NCBI GenBank assembly: GCA_035366835.1
Contig: DAOSIS010000026.1
Coordinates: 1 to 45,414, forward strand
Source: UBA6109 sp035366835
Lineage (GTDB): Bacteria > Desulfobacterota > Syntrophia > Syntrophales > UBA6109
Reading direction: 5' to 3'
Length of the DNA stretch: 45,414 bases
Shown one piece after another: positions 7,791-16,402 of the stretch. Position numbers and translations under genes: made by a program. Every line of letters begins with the position of its first letter. Positions within the stretch are counted from its first letter, which is position 1. The notes under the pieces were generated by a model. It ran no database searches, was not told where the DNA came from, and was given only the letters and a program-made list of their open reading frames with translations.

Positions 7791-7810
7791 TCCGGGCCGG
7801 AGTGCCCGGA
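7791..7810 (+). promoter_or_regulatory. Leader hairpin upstream of rpsF (possible S6:S18 autoregulatory site)
   Basis: TCCGGGC and GCCCGGA form a perfect 7-bp stem around the loop CGGAGT, ending 27 nt before the rpsF start. rpsF leaders in many bacteria carry an S6:S18-binding hairpin with an unpaired CCG mimicking the 16S site. A CCG is present here but mostly in the stem, so the match is only suggestive. Confidence 0.35.
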
Positions 7811-7837
7811 ATATAGAGCCGAGAGGAGGTAGGAAAG

Positions 7838-8302
7838 GTGAGAAGGTACGAAACGATTTACATTATGCCGGCCGATCTTCCCGACGCGGACATGAATGAC
7901 GCGGTCGAGAAATTCGCGAAGATCGTGGCCGGAACGAAGGGGACTCTCGTCAAGCTCGAGAAATGGGGCAAGAAGAGGCTCGCGTACAAGATCAAGAAAC
8001 AGGGCCGGGGTTTTTATGTCTTCATGGACTTTGCCGGCGTAAGCGAGACGGTCAGGGAGCTGGAGCGCAATCTCAAGATCGATGATCGCATCCTGAAATA
8101 CATGACCGTCGTGACAGCGCAGAACGTCGATCCTGAAGCGCTGCAGAAAGAGATCGACGCCGCCAAGGCGGCCGCCGAGGCGGCGGAAAAGCAGAAGAAC
8201 GAACCTCCTCCGAGGCAGGAGATCCAGCCGGCTCAGCCTCAGCCGCAGGCGCCGGTTTCAGGCGAGGGCAAGAACGAAGAAGCAAAGGAGGAGAAAAAAT
8301 AA
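7838..8302 (+). CDS. rpsF: Ribosomal protein bS6
   Basis: 154 aa with a GTG start placed 7 nt after a strong GAGGAGGT. The S6 fold covers about residues 1-97 (MRRYETIYIMPADLPDADM, KKRLAYKIKKQGRGFYVFMDF, RILKYMTV). The remaining 55 residues are a low-complexity tail rich in Ala, Gln, Pro, Glu and Lys, longer than the short acidic tail of E. coli S6 and probably disordered. S6 binds 16S rRNA with S18, whose gene follows after 3 nt. Confidence 0.97.
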   Translation: MRRYETIYIMPADLPDADMNDAVEKFAKIVAGTKGTLVKLEKWGKKRLAYKIKKQGRGFYVFMDFAGVSETVRELERNLKIDDRILKYMTVVTAQNVDPEALQKEIDAAKAAAEAAEKQKNEPPPRQEIQPAQPQPQAPVSGEGKNEEAKEEKK

Positions 8303-8305
8303 CCC

Positions 8306-8593
8306 ATGGAAACTCCGACACAGCGTCCAAGCCAGCCCCATCGCGGACCGAAGCCCCAGCGGCCGCAGAAGAAGTTCTATCACCGGAGGAAGTTTTGCCG
8401 GTTCTGCTCCGATTCCGCGCTTCGGATCGAATATAAGGACATCTCGACCCTCAAGGATTTCATTACCGAGCGCGGCAAGATCATGCCTCGAAGGATTACG
8501 GGCAACTGCGCCAAGCACCAGCGCGAGTTGACCGTTCACGTCAAACGGGCACGAATGATCGCCCTGCTCCCCTTTGTCGTTTCCGAGGGCTGA
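8306..8593 (+). CDS. rpsR: Ribosomal protein bS18
   Basis: 95 aa. The N-terminal 20 residues are a Pro/Gln-rich extension. The core has FYHRRKFCRFC, ISTLKDFITERGKIMPRRITGNCAKHQREL and AIKRARMIALLPF-like (VKRARMIALLPFV) motifs. Cysteines in FCRFC and GNC indicate the zinc-ligand (C+) form. AAGGAGGAG inside the end of rpsF is its ribosome site, giving coupling to rpsF. Confidence 0.97.
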   Translation: METPTQRPSQPHRGPKPQRPQKKFYHRRKFCRFCSDSALRIEYKDISTLKDFITERGKIMPRRITGNCAKHQRELTVHVKRARMIALLPFVVSEG

Positions 8594-8637
8594 ACAAGAA
8601 ACGTCTCGACAGAAACCCGCCGCAAGCAGGCATTTCC

Positions 8638-8673
8638 GGACTCCCCGTGAAAACGGGGGGTCCGTCCTTTCTT
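8638..8673 (+). terminator. Terminator-like hairpin with GAAA tetraloop after rpsR
   Basis: GGACTCCCCGT (8638-8648), loop GAAA, then ACGGGGGGTCC (8653-8663): 11 pairs including one G-T, followed by GTCCTTTCTT. The T tract is interrupted, so it is likely a partial terminator or a 3'-end stabiliser that lowers expression of the DUF2232-rplI-dnaB part of the operon. Confidence 0.6.
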
Positions 8674-8706
8674 CCGCGGCGCCGCTCCGGCGCGCGAACG
8701 GGGAAC

Positions 8707-9678
8707 ATGATCGGCAATCTGGACAAGGCTTCCCGCTTTTTCAATGCCCGCGATTTCCTCTCGGGCGTCGTCGTAACCACGCTGTCATTCGCAACGATCG
8801 CCATGATCCCCTTCGCCAGGATCGTGCTCCCGATATTCGTCCCCCTCCCCATCCTTTATTATTACCGCAAACTGGGAAGAAGCTGGGGGGCGCTCATGTT
8901 CGCCGTCTCCCTGGGTTTTTTTGCCCTCCTGCTGCAGTCATTCGGCGCCGTGGCGGACCTTCCCCTGTTTCTCCTGCTGGGACTGACAGGCATCTTCCTG
9001 GCCGAGATGTTCAAGCGCGAAACCTCCATCGAAAGGACCATCCTCTTTCCATCGATCTTTCTTCTGGCCGCCGGCGCCGCGTTCGTGTGGATCGCGGCAG
9101 CGATGTCCGGCAGCGCCTTTCTGCCGCTGATCAGCACCTATATCGAGCAGACACTCCGCGAAACAAACCGGATCTATGCGCAGATGGGACTGACCCCGGA
9201 ACAGATGCAGGCCGGCGGAGACATGGCAAAGGCCCTTCTCATGATCTTTCCGTCCTTGATCACCCTGATGATCATCCAGATGGTCTGGATCAACACGCTG
9301 GCGGCGCGGGAGATCTTCCGCCGCAATGCCGTGCCCTTTCCGGATTTCGGCGATCTCGGCCGCTGGAAGGCCGATGAGCGAATCGTCTGGTTCCTGATCG
9401 CCTCCGGCGCCGCTATCCTGGTGCCGGTTGCCCCGCTCCAGGCCGTCGGATGGAATCTCCTGATCCTGTGTCTCCTCGCCTACGTGCTGCAGGGGTTGTC
9501 TATTGTAAGTTTTTACCTGAAGTGGTACAGAATTCCGCGTTTTCTGCGGTTTCTCACGTATGTCGTGATCCTGATCTATCAGTTCGTCCTGATCGCCGTG
9601 GCGGCGGTAGGCCTCTTCGACCTGTGGCTGGACTTTCGAAGGTTTGCCCGGCCCAGGGAGGGGAGTTCCGAGGGATGA
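8707..9678 (+). CDS. DUF2232 (YybS-like) integral membrane protein
   Basis: 323 aa from the ATG at 8707, preceded by GGGGA. A GTG 60 nt upstream is in frame but lies inside the 8638-8663 hairpin and lacks a ribosome site. About eight hydrophobic segments are visible (e.g. VVVTTLSFATIAMIPFARIV, LFLLLGLTGIFLAEMF, ALLMIFPSLITLMIIQMVW). This is the DUF2232 family, regularly found between rpsR and rplI in deltaproteobacteria and near the equivalent genes in Firmicutes. The function is unknown; a role in membrane transport or ECF-type coupling has been guessed from topology only. Confidence 0.85.
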   Translation: MIGNLDKASRFFNARDFLSGVVVTTLSFATIAMIPFARIVLPIFVPLPILYYYRKLGRSWGALMFAVSLGFFALLLQSFGAVADLPLFLLLGLTGIFLAEMFKRETSIERTILFPSIFLLAAGAAFVWIAAAMSGSAFLPLISTYIEQTLRETNRIYAQMGLTPEQMQAGGDMAKALLMIFPSLITLMIIQMVWINTLAAREIFRRNAVPFPDFGDLGRWKADERIVWFLIASGAAILVPVAPLQAVGWNLLILCLLAYVLQGLSIVSFYLKWYRIPRFLRFLTYVVILIYQFVLIAVAAVGLFDLWLDFRRFARPREGSSEG

Positions 9679-9718
9679 ACGAGTGCAATGAATTGCCTAT
9701 TTTAATGGGAGGGAAGTC

Positions 9719-10165
9719 ATGAAGGTCATTTTGAAACAGGATGTGGAGTCTCTCGGGAAAACGGGGGATATCGTGAAGGTCGCGGATGGCCATGCGAGAA
9801 ATTTTCTGATTCCCAGAGGACTCGCGATGGAGGCGAACGTCAAGAGCATCCGGGCCGTGGAGCACGACAAGGCGCTCATCCTCAGGAAGGCCGCCAAGGA
9901 AAAGGAAAAGGCCGAGGCGCTGCGGGACAGGCTTGCCGGCGTCAACCTGACGATCAGCCGGCGTTCCGGCGAGCAGGACAAGCTGTTCGGATCGGTCGGT
10001 GCGAAGGACATCGAACAGGCCCTGAAGGATCAGGGCATTGAAATCGACCGCAAGGACATCGTCCTGGAGGAACCGATCAAGACGGTGGGCGAATTCGCCG
10101 TAAAGGTGAAGTTGTCCCAGGGAGTCACCGGCGAATTGAAGGTGACGGTGGCGGCCGAGGCTTAG
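9719..10165 (+). CDS. rplI: Ribosomal protein bL9
   Basis: 148 aa, full length. The N-terminal rRNA-binding domain MKVILKQDVESLGKTGDIV...VADGHARNFLIPRGLA is followed by the long connecting helix (about residues 41-75, rich in Lys/Glu/Ala) and the C-terminal domain ending VTGELKVTVAAEA. Shine-Dalgarno GGGAGG is 7 nt before the ATG. Confidence 0.97.
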   Translation: MKVILKQDVESLGKTGDIVKVADGHARNFLIPRGLAMEANVKSIRAVEHDKALILRKAAKEKEKAEALRDRLAGVNLTISRRSGEQDKLFGSVGAKDIEQALKDQGIEIDRKDIVLEEPIKTVGEFAVKVKLSQGVTGELKVTVAAEA

Positions 10166-10195
10166 GACCGAAGAATCTTTTCAGCAGGAACCGGA

Positions 10196-11566
10196 ATGGC
10201 CATGCGCGATACCGACGTCTCGTTGTACAAGGTGCCGCCGCAAAACCTGGACGCCGAACAATCGATCCTCGGCGGCATCCTCTTGGACAACCAGGCACTG
10301 AACGCCGTCCTTGAGATCCTGGTGCACCAGGATTTCTACAGCGAGGCGCACCGCAAGATCTTTCTGGCGATCACGGAACTCGCCGAGCGCAACGAACCCT
10401 GCGACCTCGTCACCCTGGGCAGTTTTCTCAAGGACAAGAACCATCTGGACGCCATCGGCGGCACGCCGTACCTGGCGACGCTCGTGGAAAGCGTCCCCTC
10501 CGCCGCGAACATCTCCGCCTACGCGAAGCTCGTCAAGGAGAAGTCCGTCCTGCGCCAGTTGATCGGGACGGCCACCGACATCGTGACCCGGAGCTACGGT
10601 ACGGGTGCGGATGTCGATCAGCTTCTCGACCAGGCGGAGCACGCCATCTTCGAGATCTCCGAACACAAGGTCCGGCCCTCCTTCTATCCCATGAAGGATA
10701 TCGTCAAGGACAGCTTCCGGACGATCGAGCGGCTCTACGAACGCAAGGAACTGGTCACCGGCGTCCCGACCGGCTTCACGAAGATCGACGAGATCACTTC
10801 CGGGCTGCAGAATTCGGACTTGATCATCATCGCCGGCCGCCCTTCCATGGGCAAGACGGCCTTTGCGCTCAACATCGCCGAACACGTGGCGCTGGAAGAG
10901 AATATTCCCGTCGCGATCTTCTCTCTCGAAATGGCGAAGGAACAGCTGGCCATGCGCATGTTCTCGTCCATCGCCAGAGTGAATTCCCAGAAACTCCGGC
11001 GCGGAATGGTCGGCGAGACGGACTGGCCGAAGCTGACGACGGCCGCGGGACGCCTCTCGGAGGCGCCGATTTTCATTGACGACACCCCCGCGATCACGGT
11101 CCTGGAGATGAAGGCGAAGGCCCGCCGCCTCAAGGCGGACAGGAATTTGGGCCTTGTGGTCCTGGACTATTTGCAGCTCATGCGCAGCGGCGGCGCAAAG
11201 GACTCCCGGGAGCAGGAGATCTCCGAGATCAGCCGCTCGCTCAAGGCGCTCGCAAAGGAGCTAACCGTACCCGTCATCGCCCTGTCCCAGCTCAACCGCA
11301 AGGTCGAAGACCGGACGATCCGCAAGCCCCAGATGGCCGACCTCCGCGAATCGGGCGCCATCGAGCAGGACGCCGACGTCATCGCCTTCATCTACCGGGA
11401 CGAGGTCTACAACAAGTCGGAAGACAATCCGGAGCGGGGATTCGCGGAGATCATCATCGGCAAGCAGCGCAACGGCCCCACCGGCACGGTGAAGCTGGTT
11501 TTTCAGGAACAGTTCACGAGATTCGAGAATCCCGCCTTCGACAAGGTTCCCGACGAACCTTTCTGA
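10196..11566 (+). CDS. dnaB: Replicative DNA helicase DnaB
   Basis: 456 aa. The N-terminal DnaB domain starts at PPQNLDAEQSILGGILLDN, and the RecA-like helicase domain has Walker A GRPSMGKT (residues 214-221), Walker B LVVLDYLQL, ALSQLNRKVEDR and DLRESGAIEQDAD. It unwinds DNA ahead of the replisome as a hexamer. It follows rplI after 30 bp with AGCAGGA as ribosome site; the rplI-dnaB order is conserved in many bacteria. No intein is present at Walker A, a common insertion site. Downstream lies a convergent junction with rpoH containing a GC palindrome without a T run. Confidence 0.97.
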   Translation: MAMRDTDVSLYKVPPQNLDAEQSILGGILLDNQALNAVLEILVHQDFYSEAHRKIFLAITELAERNEPCDLVTLGSFLKDKNHLDAIGGTPYLATLVESVPSAANISAYAKLVKEKSVLRQLIGTATDIVTRSYGTGADVDQLLDQAEHAIFEISEHKVRPSFYPMKDIVKDSFRTIERLYERKELVTGVPTGFTKIDEITSGLQNSDLIIIAGRPSMGKTAFALNIAEHVALEENIPVAIFSLEMAKEQLAMRMFSSIARVNSQKLRRGMVGETDWPKLTTAAGRLSEAPIFIDDTPAITVLEMKAKARRLKADRNLGLVVLDYLQLMRSGGAKDSREQEISEISRSLKALAKELTVPVIALSQLNRKVEDRTIRKPQMADLRESGAIEQDADVIAFIYRDEVYNKSEDNPERGFAEIIIGKQRNGPTGTVKLVFQEQFTRFENPAFDKVPDEPF

Positions 11567-11682
11567 GACGAGGTCCTTCCGGCTCGGCCGGGCCTGGACG
11601 ATCGACGTGTTCAGGAAGGGTCCGCCGGTCCGCCGCCGGCGGCGATCTTGTTCCGGAAGCTGTACAGGGAACCGGCGCCCGG

Positions 11683-12543
11683 TCAGGCCTCCAGGAGTTT
11701 CGGTTCTTCCCCCAGGTAGGGAATCGCGACGCGGAGCTTTTTCAGGGCCTGTTTTTCGATCTGCCTCGCCCGCTCCCTCGTGATGTTGTACTTGTCGCCG
11801 ATTTCCTGAAGCGTCAGCGGAACGTCCGCCATCACGCGGTTCTTGATGATGAAAATCTCCTTTTCCGAAAGCGCCGAGAGAGCCCCGGCGATGTTCTTCT
11901 GAACGAGCTCCTTCTCCTCCTTCCGGATCAGGGACTCTTCCTGGTCCGCTCCTTCATAAACCAGGAAATCCAGGTGGGAAGACTCTCCGTCATCGCTGAC
12001 GGCGGCATCCAGTGACAGGTCCCGATTGGACATGCGCATGTCCATCTCTTCGATCTCGTGGGTCTTGACACCCAGCGTTTCCGCGATTTCGGAGAATTCG
12101 GGGTTCTTCTCTGCCAGCGTCTCCAGGCGCTTCCGCGCCTGTCCGAGCTTGAAGAAGAGTTTCCGCTGCGCCTGCGTTGTGCCGATCTTGACGAGGCTCC
12201 AGGACTTGATGACGAAGTTCTGGATGTAGGCCCGTATCCACCACACGGCGTAGGAGATGAGACGGTAGCCGCGGTAGGGGTCGAATTTCTTGACGGCGTG
12301 CATGAGGCCGATGTTGCCCTCCTGGATGAGGTCCGGCAGTTTCACGCCGTAGTTGCGGTACTCGTGCGCGATCTTGACGACAAAGCGCAGATTGGAAACA
12401 ATGAGCTTTTCCGCCGCCTCGAGATCGTTGAATTTCTTCAGCCGCACCGCAAGGGCGAATTCTTCCTCCGCAGTCAGAATGGAAAACTGGTTGATTTCAG
12501 CGATATAGAGATCGAGCGTTCCCGCTACGAGCGGCAGTTCCAA
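11683..12543 (-). CDS. rpoH: RNA polymerase heat-shock sigma factor RpoH (sigma-32)
   Basis: 286 aa. Regions 2.1-2.4 (EKLIVSNLRFVVKIAHEYRNYG, DLIQEGNIGLMHAVKKFDPYRGYRLISYAVWWIRAYIQNFV) and region 4 (LTLQEIGDKYNITRERARQIEKQALKKLR) are complete; the RpoH-box QRKLFFKL region follows 2.4. The start is a TTG: it has GGGAGG 8 nt upstream and no alternative in-frame ATG exists before a stop. It directs transcription of chaperone and protease genes and is divergent from clpB, a classic client. Weak initiation codon use may keep levels low. Confidence 0.93.
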   Translation of the reverse strand: MELPLVAGTLDLYIAEINQFSILTAEEEFALAVRLKKFNDLEAAEKLIVSNLRFVVKIAHEYRNYGVKLPDLIQEGNIGLMHAVKKFDPYRGYRLISYAVWWIRAYIQNFVIKSWSLVKIGTTQAQRKLFFKLGQARKRLETLAEKNPEFSEIAETLGVKTHEIEEMDMRMSNRDLSLDAAVSDDGESSHLDFLVYEGADQEESLIRKEEKELVQKNIAGALSALSEKEIFIIKNRVMADVPLTLQEIGDKYNITRERARQIEKQALKKLRVAIPYLGEEPKLLEA

Positions 12544-12583
12544 GGTTCATCCTCCCGTTTTTACAGCAATTCCATGGTGTTAT

Positions 12584-12613
12584 TTTATATGCCAAAGGGT
12601 CCGCGCTCGTCAA
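12584..12613 (-). promoter_or_regulatory. Promoter of rpoH
   Basis: On the minus strand TTGACG (12608-12613), 18-nt spacer, TATAAA (12584-12589). The predicted start lies about 30 nt ahead of the TTG codon. Confidence 0.55.
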
Positions 12614-12658
12614 GGTCTTTATGCCCGGGCAACAGGGACTTCCCCTTCCCGGCTCGTC

Positions 12659-12687
12659 TTGACAGCCGCTGGGGCTGTGCTTAACTT
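12659..12687 (+). promoter_or_regulatory. Promoter of clpB with an inverted repeat in its spacer
   Basis: TTGACA (12659-12664), 17-nt spacer, TAACTT (12682-12687). The spacer holds ACAGCC-GCTGG-GGCTGT (12662-12678), a perfect 6-bp dyad that overlaps the -35 and could be an operator. There is no good sigma-32 -10 (CCCCAT-like) and no CIRCE or HAIR element. The leader to the ATG is about 120 nt. Confidence 0.55.
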
Positions 12688-12816
12688 ACGCGCGATACTG
12701 CAGCGGTTTGAAACGGAAATTTCGCAGACCGCAATCTCAAAAAATACCACTGTAAGGAAGAATGTTTTCAGTTCGTCGGCATCACCGGCGAGGGTGACGC
12801 TGATCGAGGAGGAACC

Positions 12817-15411
12817 ATGAGGTTTGATAAATTCACGTTGAAGGTCCAGGAGGCTGTCCAGGACGCCAACGCCATCGCCGCTTCATACGGCCATCAGGCG
12901 GTCGACGTCGACCATCTCCTGGTTTCGCTCTTGAAACAGCCGGAAGGCATCATCCCGGAGATCCTGAAGAAGGTCGGAGCCGATCCCGCGTCCGTAGAAC
13001 GGGAGTTGAAGAAGATCCTTGAACGCACCCCGCGGGTCCAGGGCCCCGGGACCGGTCAGGCCTACATCACTCCGCGCCTGAACCGTGTTCTGGAAGCCGC
13101 TCTCGCCGAGGCGCAACGCCTCAACGACGAATACGTCAGCGCAGAACACGTCTTGGTCGCCGCCGCCGAGGACAAGGAGGGAAATTCCGGCCGCATCCTG
13201 CAGCAGGCGGGAATCAACCGGGATTCGATTTTCCGGGTCCTCGTGGAAATCCGCGGGAACCAGCGGGTGACGGACCCCAATCCCGAGGAAAAGTATCAGG
13301 CGCTCAAGCGCTATGCCCGGGATTTCAATGAACTCGCACGCAAGGGCTCCTTCGATCCCGTCATCGGCCGGGACGAAGAGATCCGCCGCGTCATGCAGGT
13401 GCTCTCGCGGAGGACGAAGAACAACCCGGTCCTGATCGGCGAACCGGGCGTCGGCAAGACGGCCATCGTCGAGGGTCTGGCCCAGCGCATCATCAACGGC
13501 GACGTCCCGGAGAATCTCAAGGACAAGCGCGTCGTCGGTCTGGACATCGGGTCGCTGGTCGCCGGCGCGAAGTATCGCGGGGAATTCGAAGACCGCCTGA
13601 AAGCGGTGTTGAAGGAAGTGACGGGGGCCGAAGGGCAGATCATCCTCTTTATCGATGAGATCCACACGGTGGTGGGCGCCGGCGCCGCGGAAGGCGCGGT
13701 CGACGCCGCCAACATGTTGAAACCCGCCCTGGCCCGCGGCGAGCTGCACTGCATCGGCGCGACGACGCTCAACGAATACCGCAAGCACATCGAGAAAGAT
13801 CCCGCCCTGGAGCGCCGCTTCCAGCCGCTGCTGGTGAAAGAACCCTCCGTCGAGGACACGATCGCGATCCTGCGGGGCCTCAAGGAGCGCTACGAGGTCC
13901 ACCACGGCGTGCGGATCACCGATGCGGCGATCATCGCCGCGGCGACGCTCTCCAACCGCTACATCAGCGACCGCTTCCTGCCGGACAAGGCCGTGGACCT
14001 GATCGACGAGGCCGCCTCGCGGCTCCGCATCGAGCTGGACAGCCTTCCCACGGAGATCGACACGATCGGCCGCAAGGTGATCCAACTGGAAATCGAACGC
14101 CAGTCCCTGGTGAAGGAAACCGATCCGACCGCCGCGGAACGCCGGGAGAAGATCGACAGGGAGCTCGCGGAGCTGAAGGAGTCCATGGACGCCATGAAGC
14201 TCCATTGGAGCGGGGAAAAGGAAGCCATCAAGAAGATCCAGTCCATCAAGAGCGCCATGGAGCAGCTGAAGAACGAGGAGATGAATGCCCAGCGCGCAGG
14301 CGACCTCGCGAAAGCGGCGGAGATCCGCTACGGGAAGCTCGTCGGTCTGAACCGCGATCTCGAACGGGAGCACCAGGCACTCGCCGACATCCAGAAAGAC
14401 AGGAAGATGCTCAAGGAAGAGGTGGAGGCGGAGGATGTGGCCGAAGTCGTGGCCCATTGGACGGGCATTCCCGTGGCGCGGATGCTCGAGGGCGATGTCC
14501 AGAAGCTCATCCATATGGAGGAGCGCCTCCGGCAGAGGGTGGTCGGCCAGGACGAGGGAATCGCGGCCGTGTCCAGCGCCCTGCGGAGAGCCCGTTCGGG
14601 TCTCCAGGATCCGAACCGGCCGATCGGGTCGTTCATCTTCATGGGCCCGACAGGCGTCGGCAAGACGGAGCTGGCGCGCGCCCTCGCGGAATTCATGTTC
14701 GACAACGAACAGGCGATGATCCGCATCGACATGTCCGAATACATGGAGAAGCATTCCGTGGCGCGCCTCATCGGGGCGCCGCCCGGCTACGTGGGTTACG
14801 ACGAAGGGGGCCACCTGACCGAGGCGGTCCGCCGCCGGCCTTACTCGGTGCTGCTCTTCGACGAGATCGAAAAGGCCCATCCGGACGTCTTCAACATCCT
14901 GCTGCAGATCCTGGACGACGGCAGGCTCACCGACGGTCACGGACGAACGGTGGATTTCAAGCATACGATCGTCATCATGACTTCGAACGTCGGAAGCGCA
15001 TGGATGCAGGATTCGTCTCTCTCCGAGGAGGAGAAGAGATCCCGTGCGTCGGAGGTCCTGCGCGCAACCTTCAAGCCGGAATTTCTGAACCGGATCGACG
15101 ATATCATCACGTTCCGGTCGCTCGAACGGAGCGACATCGACCGGATCATCGGCATCCAGATCGCGCTCCTGTCCAAGCGGCTGGCAGAGCGGAAACTGAG
15201 CCTGGAATTGACACCCAAGGCGAAAACGGTTATAGCCGATGCCGGATACAGCCCCGTCTACGGCGCAAGGCCGCTGAAGCGGGTCCTGCAGAAACTGATC
15301 CTCGATCCCCTTGCGTTCCGGATTCTTGACGGCGAATTCATCGAAGGGGATACCTTTGTCGCCGATGTCGGCAAAGGGAGTGAAGTCACGTTACGAAAAA
15401 AGAAAAAATGA
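12817..15411 (+). CDS. clpB: ATP-dependent disaggregase ClpB
   Basis: 864 aa, full length. Two Clp-N repeats span about residues 1-145. AAA-1 has Walker A GEPGVGKT (208-215) and FIDEIHTVVGAG. The coiled-coil middle domain (about 400-540, with SLVKETDPTAAERREKI) distinguishes ClpB from ClpA and ClpC. AAA-2 has GPTGVGKT (610-617) and LLFDEIEKAHPDVFN. It resolubilises aggregated proteins with DnaK. The ribosome site GAGGAGGAA is optimal. htpX follows after 16 nt and rpoH diverges upstream, so this is a heat-shock cluster. The protein ends in a Lys-rich tail. Confidence 0.97.
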   Translation: MRFDKFTLKVQEAVQDANAIAASYGHQAVDVDHLLVSLLKQPEGIIPEILKKVGADPASVERELKKILERTPRVQGPGTGQAYITPRLNRVLEAALAEAQRLNDEYVSAEHVLVAAAEDKEGNSGRILQQAGINRDSIFRVLVEIRGNQRVTDPNPEEKYQALKRYARDFNELARKGSFDPVIGRDEEIRRVMQVLSRRTKNNPVLIGEPGVGKTAIVEGLAQRIINGDVPENLKDKRVVGLDIGSLVAGAKYRGEFEDRLKAVLKEVTGAEGQIILFIDEIHTVVGAGAAEGAVDAANMLKPALARGELHCIGATTLNEYRKHIEKDPALERRFQPLLVKEPSVEDTIAILRGLKERYEVHHGVRITDAAIIAAATLSNRYISDRFLPDKAVDLIDEAASRLRIELDSLPTEIDTIGRKVIQLEIERQSLVKETDPTAAERREKIDRELAELKESMDAMKLHWSGEKEAIKKIQSIKSAMEQLKNEEMNAQRAGDLAKAAEIRYGKLVGLNRDLEREHQALADIQKDRKMLKEEVEAEDVAEVVAHWTGIPVARMLEGDVQKLIHMEERLRQRVVGQDEGIAAVSSALRRARSGLQDPNRPIGSFIFMGPTGVGKTELARALAEFMFDNEQAMIRIDMSEYMEKHSVARLIGAPPGYVGYDEGGHLTEAVRRRPYSVLLFDEIEKAHPDVFNILLQILDDGRLTDGHGRTVDFKHTIVIMTSNVGSAWMQDSSLSEEEKRSRASEVLRATFKPEFLNRIDDIITFRSLERSDIDRIIGIQIALLSKRLAERKLSLELTPKAKTVIADAGYSPVYGARPLKRVLQKLILDPLAFRILDGEFIEGDTFVADVGKGSEVTLRKKKK

Positions 15412-15427
15412 GGAAACGGGAGGAAAT

Positions 15428-16279
15428 ATGAACAGCATCAAAACGGGCTTGTTGTTGGGAGCCCTGACGGGCCTCCTGATGTTGATCGGAGGCTGGTTCG
15501 GAGGAAACAACGGGGTGGTGATCGCCTTCCTGTTCGCGACGGTCATGAACCTCGGGGCCTACTGGTTTTCGGACAAGATCGTCCTTTCCATGTACAAGGC
15601 CCAGGAAGTGAGCGAGCGGGAGGCCCCCGAGCTCTATCGGATCGTAAAGGACCTGGCGCTGAAGGCCAATCTGCCCATGCCCCGCGTCTACATCATCCCC
15701 GGGGATACGCCGAATGCCTTCGCCACGGGCCGCAACGAACGCCATGCCGTCGTGGCGGTCACGGAGGGAATCCTGCGGATCCTGGACCGGGAGGAGCTGG
15801 AAGGCGTGATTTCCCATGAGCTCAGCCACATCAAGCATCGCGACATCCTGATCGGCTCGATCGCCGCAACGATCGCGGGAGCCATCTCCATGCTTGCCCA
15901 TATGGCCCAGTGGGCGGCGATCTTCGGGGGCTCGCGAAGCGACGACGATGAAGGCGGAGGGGGAAACATCATCGGCCTCCTCGCGATGGCGATCCTGGCC
16001 CCCATCGCCGCGACGATCATCCAGATGGCGATTTCCCGGTCGCGGGAATACCTGGCCGACGACGGCGGCGCCCGGATTTCCCGGAAACCCTATGCGCTGG
16101 CCTCGGCCCTCGAAAAGCTGTCCCGCGCGTCACAGGTCGTACCGATGGAGGCAAACCCCGCGACGGCGCACATGTTCATCGTGAATCCCCTGACGGGGCG
16201 CTCCTTCATGTCGCTCTTCAGCACGCACCCCCCCATCGAGGAGCGGATTGCGCGGCTGCGGAGCATGCGGCCCGTCTAA
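15428..16279 (+). CDS. htpX: Membrane zinc metalloprotease HtpX
   Basis: 283 aa from the ATG at 15428, which has GGGAGGAAAT directly upstream; the frame upstream is a shadow of clpB. Two N-terminal membrane segments (TGLLLGALTGLLMLIGGWF, GVVIAFLFATVMNLGAYWF), the zinc motif HELSH at 130-134 in a cytosolic domain, two further hydrophobic stretches and EYLADDGGA with the third zinc ligand are visible. It degrades misfolded membrane proteins. Placement 16 nt after clpB indicates co-transcription and heat-shock induction. Confidence 0.95.
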   Translation: MNSIKTGLLLGALTGLLMLIGGWFGGNNGVVIAFLFATVMNLGAYWFSDKIVLSMYKAQEVSEREAPELYRIVKDLALKANLPMPRVYIIPGDTPNAFATGRNERHAVVAVTEGILRILDREELEGVISHELSHIKHRDILIGSIAATIAGAISMLAHMAQWAAIFGGSRSDDDEGGGGNIIGLLAMAILAPIAATIIQMAISRSREYLADDGGARISRKPYALASALEKLSRASQVVPMEANPATAHMFIVNPLTGRSFMSLFSTHPPIEERIARLRSMRPV

Positions 16280-16402
16280 AACGGCAACGAACGCAGGGAC
16301 CGGGCGAACCCCTGTCGGAATCCGTCCGGTCCCGCGGCGAGTCGCCGGGGGCATCCCGGATCCAGACCGCCGCACATCACCGCCTGCACAGGAGGTCTGG
16401 TC

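Noticed and set aside
8647..8706. Upstream GTG start for the DUF2232 gene
   Set aside because: It lies inside the 8638-8663 hairpin and lacks a ribosome site; the ATG at 8707 has GGGGA before it.
11625..11650. Terminator between convergent dnaB and rpoH
   Set aside because: GCCGCC/GGCGGC is palindromic, but there is no loop of useful size and no T run on either strand.
12659..12687. Sigma-32 promoter for clpB
   Set aside because: CTTGAC could serve as -35, but no CCCCAT-like -10 lies at the right distance, while a sigma-70 -10 (TAACTT) fits with a 17-nt spacer.
12883..14964. Open frame of 693 codons on the minus strand opposite clpB
   Set aside because: It is a shadow of clpB third-position GC bias, with no ribosome site and no recognisable domain.
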